Both the position numbers and the translations under genes were made by a program. 64,000 bases of DNA. It comes from Riptortus pedestris (Eukaryota; Arthropoda; Insecta; Hemiptera; Alydidae). This document shows, in pieces, positions 33,381 through 47,900 of the stretch. The stretch covers positions 27,160,001 to 27,224,000 of the forward strand of contig CM032230.1 in the NCBI GenBank assembly GCA_019009955.1, written 5' to 3'. Numbering within the stretch: the first letter of the stretch is position 1; each line of letters opens with the position of its first letter. The notes below the pieces were generated by a model. That model made no database searches, had not been told where the DNA came from, and saw nothing but the letters and a program-made list of their open reading frames with translations.

Positions 33381-35764
33381 TTTTAAATTTTATAAAATAA
33401 AAATAAGAAAGTTTAAGATTCCTAAAAACTTTCTGCTTTCTTATTTTTAAAATATAAACACATGTAACTTTTTTACATTTTATTATAAAAATTCTTAACA
33501 ACCTATCATACTTTTTATATATATATATATATATATATGTTCCCTATTATGTTACAGTTGTCTTTAAAAGATGACATGAACTTTTTTATTATTATTTTTA
33601 ATTAGAGTGAATACTGAGAGCACATATTTAATATTTTAAAAAGATTATAAAGAGAATACATATTTAGTGTAAGTCCGACTAAATTTTCGGAGGAGGGTGG
33701 GGTTAAAAAACACATTTAGTTGTTTGTACTTATCTTCAAAGCTAAATAATGATTGGTTTCTAGGATTAACATCATTGGTTGACTTGGAATAAAAACTGCC
33801 AATAAGGAAATATTAAGGCTATTTTGCAATACCTCATTGTGAACACCTGGCATTTGTTATAAAAGAAACCGCACTTTTAATTATACTTAGCAAATGCCCC
33901 CTGCCACTTACCTTGAAAATAGATTGCATTTTGCTTACCTGTCACATGAAGTTAGTTACTATTTTAACCACTCACAGTTTGAATCCCTTTTATTATCATT
34001 ATTATTTTTAATGAATAATAAAAGTAACCCTATTAAATTCATCAATGACCTTCACAAAAATAAATGTCACCTTATACTTTATTTATTCTTCTGATAAAAA
34101 ATGTAGTATTACCTTGAGTTCTCTTAAAATTTATTGATGTTATGCAAAGATATACATCTCCCATAAATGTGGTATGATTTGCTGTATTTTGTGTTATAAA
34201 ATGAATCTGACTCTCTTATTGCTTCAGAATGCGTTTTAGCAATTTAATCACCAGGAATTACTCAAACAATGGAATTAAGAGTAAACAGCATTAATAAAAT
34301 TGTAAACTGTTGTTGTAATGTATTGATCTCTTGGTTATTTCATAGTTTTATTATTTCAATCATTACCCCATTTAAAGAAGTGAAATTTAAAGAACTTTTT
34401 GTTATAGGTTTCGCTTAAAATCAGCTAAGCAGAAAAAAAATTGTATTTGAATTAGGTGGAATTAGGATTGAATGACTAGTTACTATATCATATTCTAATA
34501 CAAAACACCACAATCCACCATTAACTACCATGAACAATTAATTCAGTTAAATTTCACCCCTTATACACTCCTTTGAAAGGGTCATCCATGACAGTTCAAC
34601 ACACTTTGAACTAAAATTTCATCTGATCATTTTTACATTTCCTAAAATTTTGCATACTGCTAGTAGGTTCTGACAATAGAATATCAAATTTTAATTTTTT
34701 ACCTCAAACAGTTTCTGAATTATAGCCGTGTAAAGTTTTCAAAAAGGGCCCAAATAGGCAAGGAAATCACATTAGAAGCTGCCGTAATTGATTTAGTAAG
34801 GTGATATTAGCACCATTTTACTCTGTTAGTCATGATCTTTCATATGGCATGTAGCATGCCATGGGTTGTAATAAGATTTTTTCAAAACTCAAAAATTTTG
34901 AAGTTTGCCTCAAAAAAAATCCTAGGTGTATTCTCTACTTTTATTTAGTATACGTCAAAGATAAAAAATGGGGAGATAATGGATTCATAGAAAAAAGTTA
35001 TTTTAATTCTGTGTAGTTTTAAAATAATCAGTAGTCTTTATATAGTATTTTACATGATATAATAAGCACTTGATCTACTTACCCAGAAAAAAATATCACT
35101 CGTGCCCTTTTAGGAAATTCTATAATAGTGAGGTAAAATGGGTGTGTTGAACTGACATGGAATGACCCAAAAATAAAATTATATTCTTTTTTTTCTTTAT
35201 TTTTTAATAAAGCATGATTAAGTGTGGGCATACATTTTGTACCTAAAATAATCTAGGACCTCATTTTCAGCACTGCAGTAAACACAACATTGGAAGTTGT
35301 TGATACTCGTATATTGTTTGTTGACTAAAACTTATTTTCTCCCTTCACTATTGAAGTTATATATTTTAAACTGTTCATTTTTACCTCATCTGAAATTTTA
35401 TATTTTATATTTTTGACGAAGTACTTGTTTGGATATATTTTCTTTACAACTTAATTTATATCTGGTATTAATTTAAGATTTTTAAACTGTATATCATCCT
35501 TTTTTTCTTGTATAGCTTCCTTATTATATAAGGACTTTTATTTTTTATCTAATAAAGTAATAACTATTAAAGTTGATTTTTTTTTGGAAAAGTACTCAAT
35601 ATTTTTTGACAATTTTGTCTTCGCTCCCGTGGAAGTTCATTTTTCTATAAATCACTATCTTGAAATAATTGTAGTTGACAAACACATGATCAGATGAGAT
35701 AAAATATAAGAGTGTATTTTTAGAGTTTCATTGGTCTTTTCAATATCATTTTATTGTTATTATT
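33381..35764. other. Intergenic sequence, nothing recognised
   Basis: AT-rich sequence with a short (AT)n at 33515-33539. No coding, RNA or repeat signal was found. Confidence 0.5.
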
Positions 35765-35985
35765 TATTAATGTCTGCTATTTGTTAATATGGTTAATCAG
35801 GGCGGGTTATCTACAGGTTACCATTCTTTTCTATCCAGGTTGAGACTAATTATTTTATTTAATGAGGTTTCACTTAATAACTTCCTATTGCCCAGGCAGG
35901 AACCGAGCTCACCACTCTAGGTTTACCATGTGTGATTAAGACCAATGCTTTAAATCACTTGCCAAGCCTGAGCCCCAAATCCATT
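35765..35985 (-). mobile_element. tRNA-derived SINE, copy 4
   Basis: The minus strand starts GGCTCAGGCTTGGCAAGTGATTTAAAGCATTGG (tRNA-like head with A-box CTTGGCAAGTGA). B-box-like GAGCTCGGTTCCTGCC, the shared body and GACATTAATAAATAATAA follow. It is essentially full length. Confidence 0.65.
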
Positions 35986-36044
35986 TTATAATTTGTTTTT
36001 AATTAATTTATACTTATAAATTAAAATGTACTCCACTATAATCT

Positions 36045-36185
36045 TTTTTTGAGTTCAATTCCCCCCTGGACAACAAATTCATTAAATAAAATCCTTAGTC
36101 CCACCCATGCTAGAAAAGGGTGGAACCTGTAGATAACTTGTCCCAATTAGCCAAAAGCAAACAATTGATGTTAATAAATAATAAT
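36045..36185 (+). mobile_element. tRNA-derived SINE, copy 5 (5' truncated)
   Basis: Body only: AATAAAATCCTTAGTCCCACCC, GCTAGAAAAGGGTGGAACCTGTAGATAA, CCCAATTAGCC, GATGTTAATAAATAATAA. It lies 60 bases from copy 4 in opposite orientation. Confidence 0.6.
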
Positions 36186-36357
36186 CTTTTTTCTGGTGAA
36201 ATACTTGTTTCATGAACAGGGGAGTATTTACGACTCAGAACTGGAGAGTCACAAGTATTCTAATTTCAATATTTTTATTATCAGAAAATAAAAACTTTTT
36301 TAAAAACATAATTAAACAAATTTTAAATTTTTCTGATGTTTTTTATATTTATTTCAG

Positions 36358-36425
36358 ATTTATACAAAGATGTGTACTAAGGCATTGCCATTCCAGCTCT
36401 CCCAGAACTCTGACTATGGGTGATG
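36358..36425 (+). CDS. ACOT9: ACOT9 presequence exon
   Basis: Acceptor TTTATTTCAG and donor GATGGTAATT. Its leading A completes a codon begun in an upstream exon, and its trailing G joins TC of 38639 to give DVRKQLDKWMDF. An in-frame ATG at 36415 could be an internal start, but the Arg-rich stretch before it looks like a cleaved import signal. Confidence 0.7.
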
Positions 36426-39400
36426 GTAATTTTTTTGTTTTTGTTAATATATTTTTTAAATAAGTTTCTTTTTTTACACATTGCATTAACCATTTCCTGA
36501 TTGAAAGTTTTATTTTGATATATTCACTGTATTAGAGAGAACCAGTGTTGTGTGGAGAAAAGGTCACATGTAACGAATGAGGTACTTTGGTGCTGGAGAT
36601 AAATGTGACCCTATGGAGTTTATAACTCCTCTGAATTTTAGTCCGTGAAAGTCAACACAAACCAGAATCAGAGTGGTGATGAATAAAGAAATCAATGACA
36701 TAATGCAATAGTAATGATAGGACAAAACTGATATGAAGGGACATAAGAGAGATTCCTCTTTGTGTGGGCTTACGTAGTACAGCAATGTGCAATCACAGAA
36801 GAAGGTGAGAACTTCTCCATGTGATGTGCTCCCGTAAAAATTCTGTCATGCAGGGGCTGTATTAACAGTTCCCACACACTGGTGATTTCATCTTACAATA
36901 TATTCTCTATCTATTTCTAAGTAAAAATTCAATGAGTAGATTTAGGGGTTTACTGAAGACTGAAAACAAGAAACTAGGTGATTACAATTTTGCTGTTCTC
37001 CCATGCATCATTAATATTTATACACTAACATTATATCTGCTATAATATAAAAGAAAATACCCAAAAATATGATTTCTGTACATTGATTTTTTTTATTTAT
37101 TTTTCAAAATTTCTCAATTCTTTTCCCTTTCACATGGAATTGAAACGATATGAACTATTTTGGGCTTTGGTGACTGTTTATTTGTTACTTTTTCACACCC
37201 GAACTATTGAGCCGAATTTTATGAAAACTTGGTACATATATTGCTACTAACCCAAATTAGATTTTGGACTATTCTAATATTCCCTGAGACGAACAGGAGT
37301 AGGGGGGGGGGGTTATCAGGGAAGCCTGAAATGAAAAATCCCGATATTTCACTTTATATTGGGTTTTCGGAAAACTTGCATAACAGAAGGTGTTTATTTT
37401 GTTATTTAGAGTAACATTTGTTATATACACTTTTGTCACGCTACAAAGTATAATCGAAATATTCACAAAAAATTATAGCAGGAGTCAAGAATTTTATTTG
37501 GCACAAAAGACGGAACTGAACTTAATAAAACTCGTTGTTGAAGTAGCATTACCTTCCACATGATTATAAACTGTACCAACATATTTACAGACTAGAGACG
37601 AGCAGGAGTGAGGGTTATAAGGAAAGCCTGAAATGATATTTCACTTCCTATTGGGTTTTTGGCAAACATGTAGTTAAAAATAGTCCGTCACGCAGTGGTT
37701 ACGGTAACAGCAGATTTCCAACGTGTGTAACGTTTTTTGATTTATCTCAAAAATAAAAGTTCAATGAGAACAATATTTGGTATTTAAGCTTCAAATAAAG
37801 TGCTTCATAATATAAAAGAATATTGTTAATAAGAGATGAGTAGGAGTAGTTTACTTAAGACCGAAAACTAAAAAATGCAAATATCTCAGTTAATAATCAA
37901 GATAGTGAAACAATGTACATAACAACATTTATAGAACATTAAATTTGCAATAACATGCGCATAACAATGGTTCTATACACTTTTTCAAACCGACGCATAA
38001 TAACGGAGATATTAAGAATTTTTGAAATTCTCCCCCTCTAAACCCCCTCCCCCTGGTCCGATTTCAGCCGTTAACGAACTTGATCTGTCTTTTTGTATAA
38101 AACGATTATATATCAAGTTTGGTAATGATAAGACAAAAATTGTGACATTTTGAACAGACCTCATTTTCGTCAACTCCTGGGTAGGATCGATAGACATTTG
38201 AAGAAAAATTTCGAAAATTGCATCATTTCCCTTAAGGGAAATCTGCTAAAAGGTATTTGTTTTGTTATTAAAAGTATGTTTGTTATATAAACTTTTGTTG
38301 TATAACGAAGTATAAACGAGATTTATGCTAAAATCTAGCACTAAAGACTGTACCAAACTGAACAAAACTCGGTATGTGAATTAGCATCAATTCCTCTATA
38401 AAAGTAACCTATATTAACTTTCCTAGTGCCAAACACGAGGTACAAGGATAGATAGTAACGTAAAGACGAGACGGGAAATGTAAAAATATTGTTCATAGCA
38501 AAGCCAGAAGAAATTACAATCATTATTCAGACTTCCCGAGCAGTCATAATGATTTCCCGAGTGAAGCCGGGAGCCTATAATGGTAATATGTCATGATCAG
38601 ATTCATCAATCTAAAATATTTTTATTTTTAATTTATAGTCAGGAAACAATTGGATAAATGGATGGACTTTAAAGAGGGATTTGTGAAAAATCCACCTGAC
38701 AGATCTCATCTGTTGAAGAACTTAGTAGAATCACAAGATGAACTTCCTCCTAGAAGAATGAAGGTATCTTCTTGTTATTGTATTATTATTTTTCTCATTC
38801 ATGAACATTCACATTGAGCGCATCCCCTAATTTTGAAGTGTTCACATCAAAAAGCTTTTAGGAATGTTTAGCTGAAAATTGCTTTGTTCAAAAAAATTAA
38901 ATTGTATGAGATGTATTTTTTGTCATACCTTTAAATAAATACCATTAAATACACATTTAAAAAAAATATGAGTTAAAAGACGTTAAATTTGAAAGCTTCA
39001 AAAATGAAGGCGTAAAAACAATATGTAAACATATACCTTAAAACATGTATATTATCTTAAATTGTGATATTAGATGCACCCGTTACCAGAATATTTTTCA
39101 GGGTGAACTGGACTAAGCCTAAGTGCCTAGACTAAATCCAAGCTCTCCCACTTTTTGTCACTACTTGATTCTCCTTCTTGACCATTGAAAGAAGCAAAGT
39201 TAAATAATTATTTAATTGTATTAATACTAAAATTGAATTGCTATTTTTCTAGGATAGTTACGCAGAAGCTATTATTCCATTGAGCACTAATCTGAAATTA
39301 CATCATCGTTATTCTACTGTTACTGGTAAATTGCGCATGGGTAGAGTCATGGAGGATATGGATTTCTTTGCAGGTATTACAGATTTCTTTTACATTTTAT

Positions 39401-42400
39401 GTAATTGTATTTATTTTGTGAAGTTAGTCTAGTTTAAATGAAAAAAAACCCTTACACCATCTAATCAGGCTGAAATTATAGCCTCCTATTTCAGCCTCAT
39501 GAAAGTCCATAAGCTCATGCAGACATGCATGCTCCTGTATGCTTTGGCAAACAACTTCAAATAATATATGCTTATAGATGTACATATAAGAACCTAATTA
39601 ATTTTTTATTATTCACTGGAATTTATTTTTAGAAAATTCATCTTTAATGTATATTTCAGTGTATATAGCTTTAAAACATCTAAAGAGTCCTAAATGGCTT
39701 GAAGGTCAGCCTACACCTTATGTTATTGTTACTGCTGCTGTGGATGACATTGAATTATCTGTTGCCAAACCAGATGTAAGTACATTAGAGCTATAAGTTT
39801 TGTTTTTGTATAATTAGTACGCAATAGCCTTTTACTAACTATTTTCTGTAGCTCAGATCGCTAGTTTATCAATGTACTCTTGATCTTCAAAATACCCATT
39901 TAACACTTTTACTGCGGCACAGTGCAAATCAGTTTGTGAAAAGAATTTTTTAGCTCAGATTAAAATCATTTTTAGATAACATTGTAGATCTGGGAAAAGA
40001 AAAATCCCGTCTTCCTGCATTAAATGTTTACTTTTGATTCTAGTGATATTCTTGTAGTTCTGGAGTCTTTTCCTTTTTACTAAAGAGTAGGTCAATTATT
40101 TTAATGTATGATAGATCATTGTACAATCCTAATAAATTGTTCAGTTTTACTTATATTATTGCTTTGTTAGAATTAAAATGGTTATTGATGTCAAAATTTG
40201 TTTATTGTTGATCGATGACTCAACATCATATTGTTGAAGATTTGTAATATCTAGTAGTGCAATAAAAATGTACAGGGTCGATTGGCCCTGTAACTCAGAA
40301 CAGATATATTTTTTCAAAAATTTGACATGGGGCCAATGGACTCCATTAATTATTATCCGTTCCACTGAGCTTAATAGTGATAATCTATTTAAGTTCATAG
40401 AACCAACCCATATTATTTCACTACATGCTCTCCCCTCTTATCCCTTGGGCGTCAGTCAAGACGTCAGAACAGCATTGCCAGCCTAGAAAAAGCGTTATAT
40501 TATCACTTTTACTATACATAGGATTGAAAAAGTATATAAAAACAATCTTATTGCAAATTAAATTTACTATAAATATTGTTCTATACATATTTTTCATATA
40601 ATGAGTATTAACTGAGGTATTTGGATTTTTTAGGTTTTATTTTTTAGGTTTTAGGATTTCACTTAACCCCCACCCCTAATAGTGTCACATTAATAATAAG
40701 CTGTTATATCATGAACAACTTCATTACAAGGCTAAATACCAAATATTGTTTTCCTTGAACTTTTATTTTGTGAGATATATGCAAATACTTTCTGTTGACC
40801 CCTCCCCTATTTTGTTCTTAGATTACTAAAATTTAAATGATTGAGGTAAAACTGATTCTGATTCATTACAAATTATAGCACTAGCTTTAGTAAATTGTTT
40901 TCAATAAAATTATTATGTTATATTCAGATTTATTTCGTTAATTGTTTGTCTTTCCGGTCTCTCTATCTATTCAGCACTATGAGGTTGGCTGGCATGTTTG
41001 TTTATATTTCAGCTGCTTTCCGTTGTAGATGTTATTAACTTGTATTGTAAATACAAAAAAAACTGAAAGATTTCTCTTTACTGTTTGTATTTATTCACCT
41101 GTAATTATATTTATATATGTAAACCTTCGCATGGGAAATCTGGTTAGTTTATGCAGCCCCTGTGTGACAGATTTTTTCAACTGGGAATATATTAATAAAA
41201 AAGCAAACGGTACAAGAACAATATTGTACAACTAGTATAGCCTTAGACTACATGAGGCATCTTCTGAGAGTTTGAACTGAGTAATGTTTCTAAAAGAAAG
41301 ACACAGAATTTATTGTCTATGCAGTAGTACAAGTAATTGACCACTCTGACTTAGAAATATCAGTTAGGATCTAATTATAATTTTTAAAAAATTGATTTCA
41401 GTCTCCTTTTTTTTATAGGTACATCATGATGTGAAGCTCTCTGGGAGTGTTGTTAATGCCGGACGTTCTTCACTGGATATTTCTATTAAACTTGAAAAGA
41501 AAGTTGGAAGTAGTTGGGAACAAATGACAATTGCCCACTTTACCATGGTTGCTAGGAATTCTACTCTTACTGGGCCAGCTATAGTTAACAAGCTTGTTCT
41601 TGACACCAATGAAGAAGCAATAAAACATAAGGATGCTGCAGGTAAGCATGATAAATGTCCATGATTAGTTTTTAATTTAATTCAAATTTTTACAAACATG
41701 ACCAGAAAACTACATTTATACTTTATAGAGATCAATGAAAACATCACTAAAATATATTACAAGGTTTGTAGTACTTTGGTAGCAAACTATTGAACTAAGT
41801 CCTTGATGAAGATAATAACTATTTATTTTAGAGAAATTAAATTAAAAATCAATGTTGTTCTTTGGGTTTAGGAAGGTTAGTATCTTAATCTGTCTAAAGA
41901 AGAAACCTGAAAAGGCTAAACACATCAAAATAGCGTTACTTACAGGTGTTGATGGCCATGAATCTAGAAATACTAAACATATTATTTCCAGAATTTGTTT
42001 CTTTTTTCGTGGAATTGTAGTTTAAATGTCTATTTTTTTTTCATTAAATTATGTTTTTATTACTATAGCTCTTATTTAACAAAAAAATATTAATTAACTA
42101 TGTTAATATTTTCAGAAAGAAGAGAGCGGAAAATAGCTGCAGCCAAAATGTCTTTGTTGACACATCCACCTAATCCTTTAGAACAACAACTAATTCATGA
42201 AAAATTTATGAGCTCTGTTGATTTGAAAGACGTTAGTTTAAATAAAAGAGTTTTACCTGAAGGATCAGTTTGGATGGAAGATTCTATTTTGACAGGTTGC
42301 CATTTCCCCCATCCAGAGGTATATATATTTCTTTAATATCTAATGTTTACTGATAATGTTTTCTGCATCTTGTATAAAATTATTTCATTTGAAAGCCATT

Positions 42401-44895
42401 TACGATGAAGCCTGTTCCAATGCATCCAATCGAAAAATGTCAAGACACAATTTATAGATGTTTTCGTTATAAACAAAAAAAGGCTCTTGACTAATCATTC
42501 GTATCTCTAATAGGTAAGGGGAAATATTCATTTTTTTTATTTTATCAGATTTCCCAATGGTAAATCAGCTATTGCAGGTTTGTTTATGAGGCAATTTTCG
42601 AAAAATTTCCTCAAATGTCCATCAATCCTACCCTGGAGATGACGAAAATGAAATCCATTCAAAAGTATATATGTGTGTGGGTGCACGTGTCTGTGTCCGC
42701 GGCGTGGTGTGTGTGTGCGCGTGTGTGTCTGTCTGCCTGCCTGTCTGTTTGTCTAACACTCTAGTAGTCATAATTTTTGTTTGTTCAGTACCAAACTTGC
42801 ATCCAAGCATTTCATGTAAAAATAAATATCAAGTTCATTAATGGCCGAAACCACACCAGTGGGAGGGAGCAACTTCGAAAAATTTGAAATATCCGTTATT
42901 ATACAGGGTGGGGCAGAATGGACTCCCTGATTTGAAGGATGAATTATGAGAACAAATAAAGATAATCTCAATTAAATACATTCAATGCCATTTTATTCTC
43001 ATTTGGTTTTGAAAATTAGTTCATCCAGGTGACGACCTTGGCGAGCGATGCACATGTTGAGTCATTCAAAAAAGTTTCCGAAAACTCTTCTCAGCATATC
43101 TTCTGTTATTCCAGTGACGACATCTGTAATTGCCTCCTTAAGGGCTTCCAAAGTCCTTGGTGGAACTTTGTAAACCTCAGCTTTGAGATAACCCCATAGA
43201 AAAAAATTGCATGGGCTCAAATCCTGGGAGCAAGGGGGCCATGGAATATTGCCACTTAAGGAGATCAGGCGGCCGGGAAACAGTCTTTGCAGGATTTGCC
43301 TGAAGAACGAAGGTTGTCACTTGGATGGACTAATTTTCAAAACCAAATGAGAATAAAATGGCATTGAATGTAGTTTTGGGAAATAAAAACGTTTTGAGAT
43401 TATCTTTATTTGTTCTTTCACAATTCATCCTTCAAATCAGGGAGTCCATTCTGCCCCATCCTGTACTTTGGGTCAAAAAAGTGTATAAAACCAATCTTAT
43501 TGAAAATTTAATGTTCTATGTATATTGCTATATATGTTTTTTCAGTACCTTGATTATTAACCGAGATAATTGTATTTTTTAGGTTTAAGCCTTCAGTAAA
43601 CCTCTACTACTACTCATGTCATATTAACAATAAACTGATATAACATGAAGCACATATGGACCAAGGTTAAATACCAGATGTGGTTTTCATTAAACATTTA
43701 CTTTGTGAGATAAATACAAATGCGTTATGTGATGATGATGATGTCGTGAATTAAGATTTTTCGTTATTTACTCAAAAATGTTTATTAGATTTCTACCCAC
43801 TTTGATATTTAACTGTTTTAGTCAATACTATAGATGATATTTGTTATAAGCTAAAATCGGACTTGAAATGATGGGGGGTTTAGAGGAGAGGGGAATTCGA
43901 AAAGTTTAAATATCTTCGATATTATGAGTCAGATTGTAAAATGTTATAGAACCAAACTTGTTAAACTATTGATGTTCTGCAATTGTTATTCTATGCATTT
44001 TTTGTAACTCAAGTATTAGGCGAGTTATTCCTACTTTCTTGTTTTATATCTTCACTAACTCCCCCCCCTTCTACTCATCGGATTTTTTTCATATAAGCAA
44101 AGAATATGTGACAAGATTAGATCACAAATGTATTATAGCAACACGGACGGCAAATCTGCTAAATTTATGCAGTCCCTGTGTGACAGACACTTTGCCTCCT
44201 TGTTTTCTAGAGAATGCTCAATTCTTTTGTGCTCTTTAATATATCTATAGGATTCCTCTTGCAAGCTTACTTAGCAACTTTGCGTTAGATATTCACTTCT
44301 TAAGTATATCATGTAAGAATATTGTTTTGAATGAGGGGTACAATCATTTTCATTCTTATTCAATCCAAGTTAGTAATGGAAATTAGTTTTGATGACTCTA
44401 AAAGAGATTAGAGAAATTGTAAAATTAATAGTATATTTTTATGTATATTATGTTTGTTATTCAAATTCTCTTGAAACTTTGAACTCACCATTAATTATGA
44501 AAGCAAACTTTATCATGAACATTTTATATACTCTGTAAGAGGAGTTTAGAAAAATTGATGGCATGTATTGTAGCCACACCAGGGTCTAATATACTTTTAG
44601 TATAATAACTTTAAAAAAATTTTCTTTTTGTATTTTTACAGAACAGAAATCATCATAATACAGTTTTTGGAGGTTATTTAATGAGGCAGGCACTAGAACT
44701 TGCTTGGATGACTGCTTATAAGTACAGGTGATATAAATCTTTAGTCATAGTTTTGTCTAACTCATTTTAGCAGATTTCCCTTAAGGAAAATCAGCTATTG
44801 AGGTCGTACTCATGACGCTCATTTTCAAAATTTTTCTTCAAATGTTCATCAACCCTACCTAGGAAGATAACGAAAATGAGGTCCGTTCAAAACTG

Positions 44896-44934
<39 letters not shown>

Positions 44935-47900
44935 TTGTCTGTTACCTCTAGCGGTCGGAATTATTGTTTAATTGTTACCAAACTTGATATTTAGTTGTTT
45001 TATGTAAAAAGAAAGATCAAGTTCATTAACGGCTGAAATTGTACAAGGGGGAGAATATTGAAAATTCGAAATATTTTACGTCGGATCGAAAATACATATA
45101 GGATCATTCTTATAACAAATTAAATGTACTGTACATATTGTTATACAAATTTATTCTCTATCTTGAATATTAACTGAGATATTTGCATTTTTCAGTTTTC
45201 AGCCTTCAGTAAAACCCCACTTCTACTCATGTTACATAAAGAATGCTCGGTTATGTAATAAACCACGTCATTCGAAGCTTAAATACCAAATATTGTTTTC
45301 AAGAGACATTTTAATAAATTATATCTCATATAATTACGAGATACACAAATAGGTTCTAGTGACCCCCCTCCCTTCTTAAGTTTTTGGACTATTTAAATTT
45401 GATTGATTGAGATAAAAATTAGGGATGGGTATCGAACTATAAAACATCGATTATTGACAACCGATTAATATTTGCACTAATTAATCGATACGTCGATTAA
45501 TCGACGTCAAAAAAAAATCGATTAATCGACAAAAACCAAGAAAAAACAAATTTCAATATTTATATATACTCGTATATGTTAATTACTAGTTATGTTTATA
45601 TTGTTATTGAGGATTAATTAACCTCTTTCAATTATCTTTTAACAATTGCAGTTACCAGACAATCGAAGGTTTTACACTTCTTTTTTGTTTGAGCTTACTA
45701 GCACATTTAAAAAATAAAAAAAAATATAAATTACACTTCAAAAATTAAAATTAAAAAACCTAATCTAAATATTGTTAAAAAAATCTTTGTTTGCATTAAA
45801 AATATTTATTCAGCAGGGTACATGTTTCATGGATCATCCACGAATTAAGGTTTTTAATTTTAAATTTTAATTTTTGAAATGTAATTTATATTTTTTTTAA
45901 ATTTTCAAATGTGCTAGTAAGCTCAAACAAAAAAGAGATGTAAAACCTTTGATTGTCTGGTAACTGCAATTGTTAAAAGATAATTGAAAGAGGTTAGTTA
46001 ATCCTCAATCACATTAAAAAACAAATTTTTACTAATTGAAATGTAGCTAGTATTGAAAAAAATATTAATAATTTTGTAAACAAATTATAGTAAAGACTTT
46101 CTATTTCCACTAGATATTGAGGTTGTTGGTGATGATTAATCGACAACATTTAGAAAAAATCAAATTTTTATTTTAAAAGATTAATATTTAATACCAAAGG
46201 TGAAAACATAATCATAAAAATAACACAAAAAGGGTATTAATTTAAATTATCAATTACTCCACTATTTAATTATTTACATTTATTATTAAACTCCAATATT
46301 TATTATTAATATTTAATACTAAAGGTGAAAACATAAACATAAAAATAACACAAATAGGACATTAATTTAAAAAATCAGTTACTCCAATATTTCTCGTCTA
46401 CATCTTTCAGAAAAAGCAATTTATTGACCAAATCCCCTGTCAATCGGTTCCTTTGTTCCCTTAATATCTGTCCAGCTTCCGAAAATAGCCTCTCTGATGG
46501 TACTGATGTTGCGATTGTGGGGACGTACCTTCCAAAAGAATAAAACATTTAATATTTATCTAATAAACATATTTGCTTATATAGTAATATATTATATAAT
46601 TAATTTTAAAATATATTACCTCATTGCAACGTTATAAACAGCTGGGAATGTTTCTGCCATCTGTTTCCAGTACAATATGGGATTTTGCTCAATTCTTTCT
46701 TGAGGAGCTCTCAAATAAATGTTGAGCTCCTCATCAATCGAGCCTGATGGTGATGATTCGGTGCTCTTCCGTTTAGACCATGCCTTCTGTACATTTTTGT
46801 TGTGCTTTTTAAAAAGCGATGAAGATACTGTTGGCGGTGAGTCTGAATCTGAACTCTCTGTATTAGAGGTTCGGGTTGGAGATGAGTTATGATTGTCTTT
46901 AATTATCTTTGAAACATAATTGGTCGCTTTCGCAAGACTTGCCGGATCCTTGAAGTACATTCTTTTGAAGCGAGGGTCTAAAAGACATGAAATCGCTAAA
47001 AGTGGGACTTGTTCAATGTTCCCAAATCTTTTTTTATGTTGCTTTAGCACTGATAATTTCAGTGCTTTACCAATGTTATGTTTTGGCTCTTTTGCCTCCA
47101 TCTCTTCTTTTATTATTGCTGCCACAGGAATTGCCATGCTACTTGTTAGGTAGCAGTCAGAGCTGATATCCTTCGTGGCTGTTGAAAGTGGCTCGAGTAT
47201 CTGGCAAACTTCCTGTAGGAATTCCATTTCCATGGCCCACAACATGGGTGGAGGACTGGTGTTTCGATTTATTATTTCATTTATATGAGATCGCAGCTCT
47301 ATAAAGCGTGACAGCATGTCGAATGTAGAATTCCACCGAGTTGCTACATCCTGGATGACGGTCTTTGGTGACACTCTACGGAGTTCATCACACGCAGAAA
47401 CGGAGTGATGAAACCACCCAACAATAGCCTTTACTTTTTTGAGAATATCAGTCAACTCCACCACATCGCTGATGGCCCTTGTCGCAAGGAGATTCAAGGT
47501 ATGGGCAAAACATGGAATGTGTTTGCTTCTACCAAACATGAGTTCAACTGCTTTTGTTATGTTTGCCGCATTGTCAGAAATGACAGCTAAAGTTTTGTCT
47601 ACCTCAAGCTCCCATTCTGCAAAAATGTTTTGTATTTCTTCCACAATATAATTAGCAGTGTGCTTCTCTGTGAGCTGGAACATTCCAATTGTTCCCTTGC
47701 TCACAGTGCCCTCGTCAATATTGACATAATGTACCGTCATGCTAAGGAAGCTTCGATTTTGCGAGTCCGTCCAGATATCTGTAGTGAAGCAATATTTCTG
47801 AACGGATAATAATTCTCTCTTAAATGCTTCAGAGATGCTGATATATTTGTCTATTATTGCTGAGCGTATAGTTTTCCGACTCGGCATTGTGAATAGGGGA

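Noticed and set aside
36212..36357. ATG at 36212 as the ACOT9 start
   Set aside because: The frame is open, but 36300-36357 reads as a polypyrimidine tract and acceptor, and the translated part is hydrophobic and unlike ACOT9.
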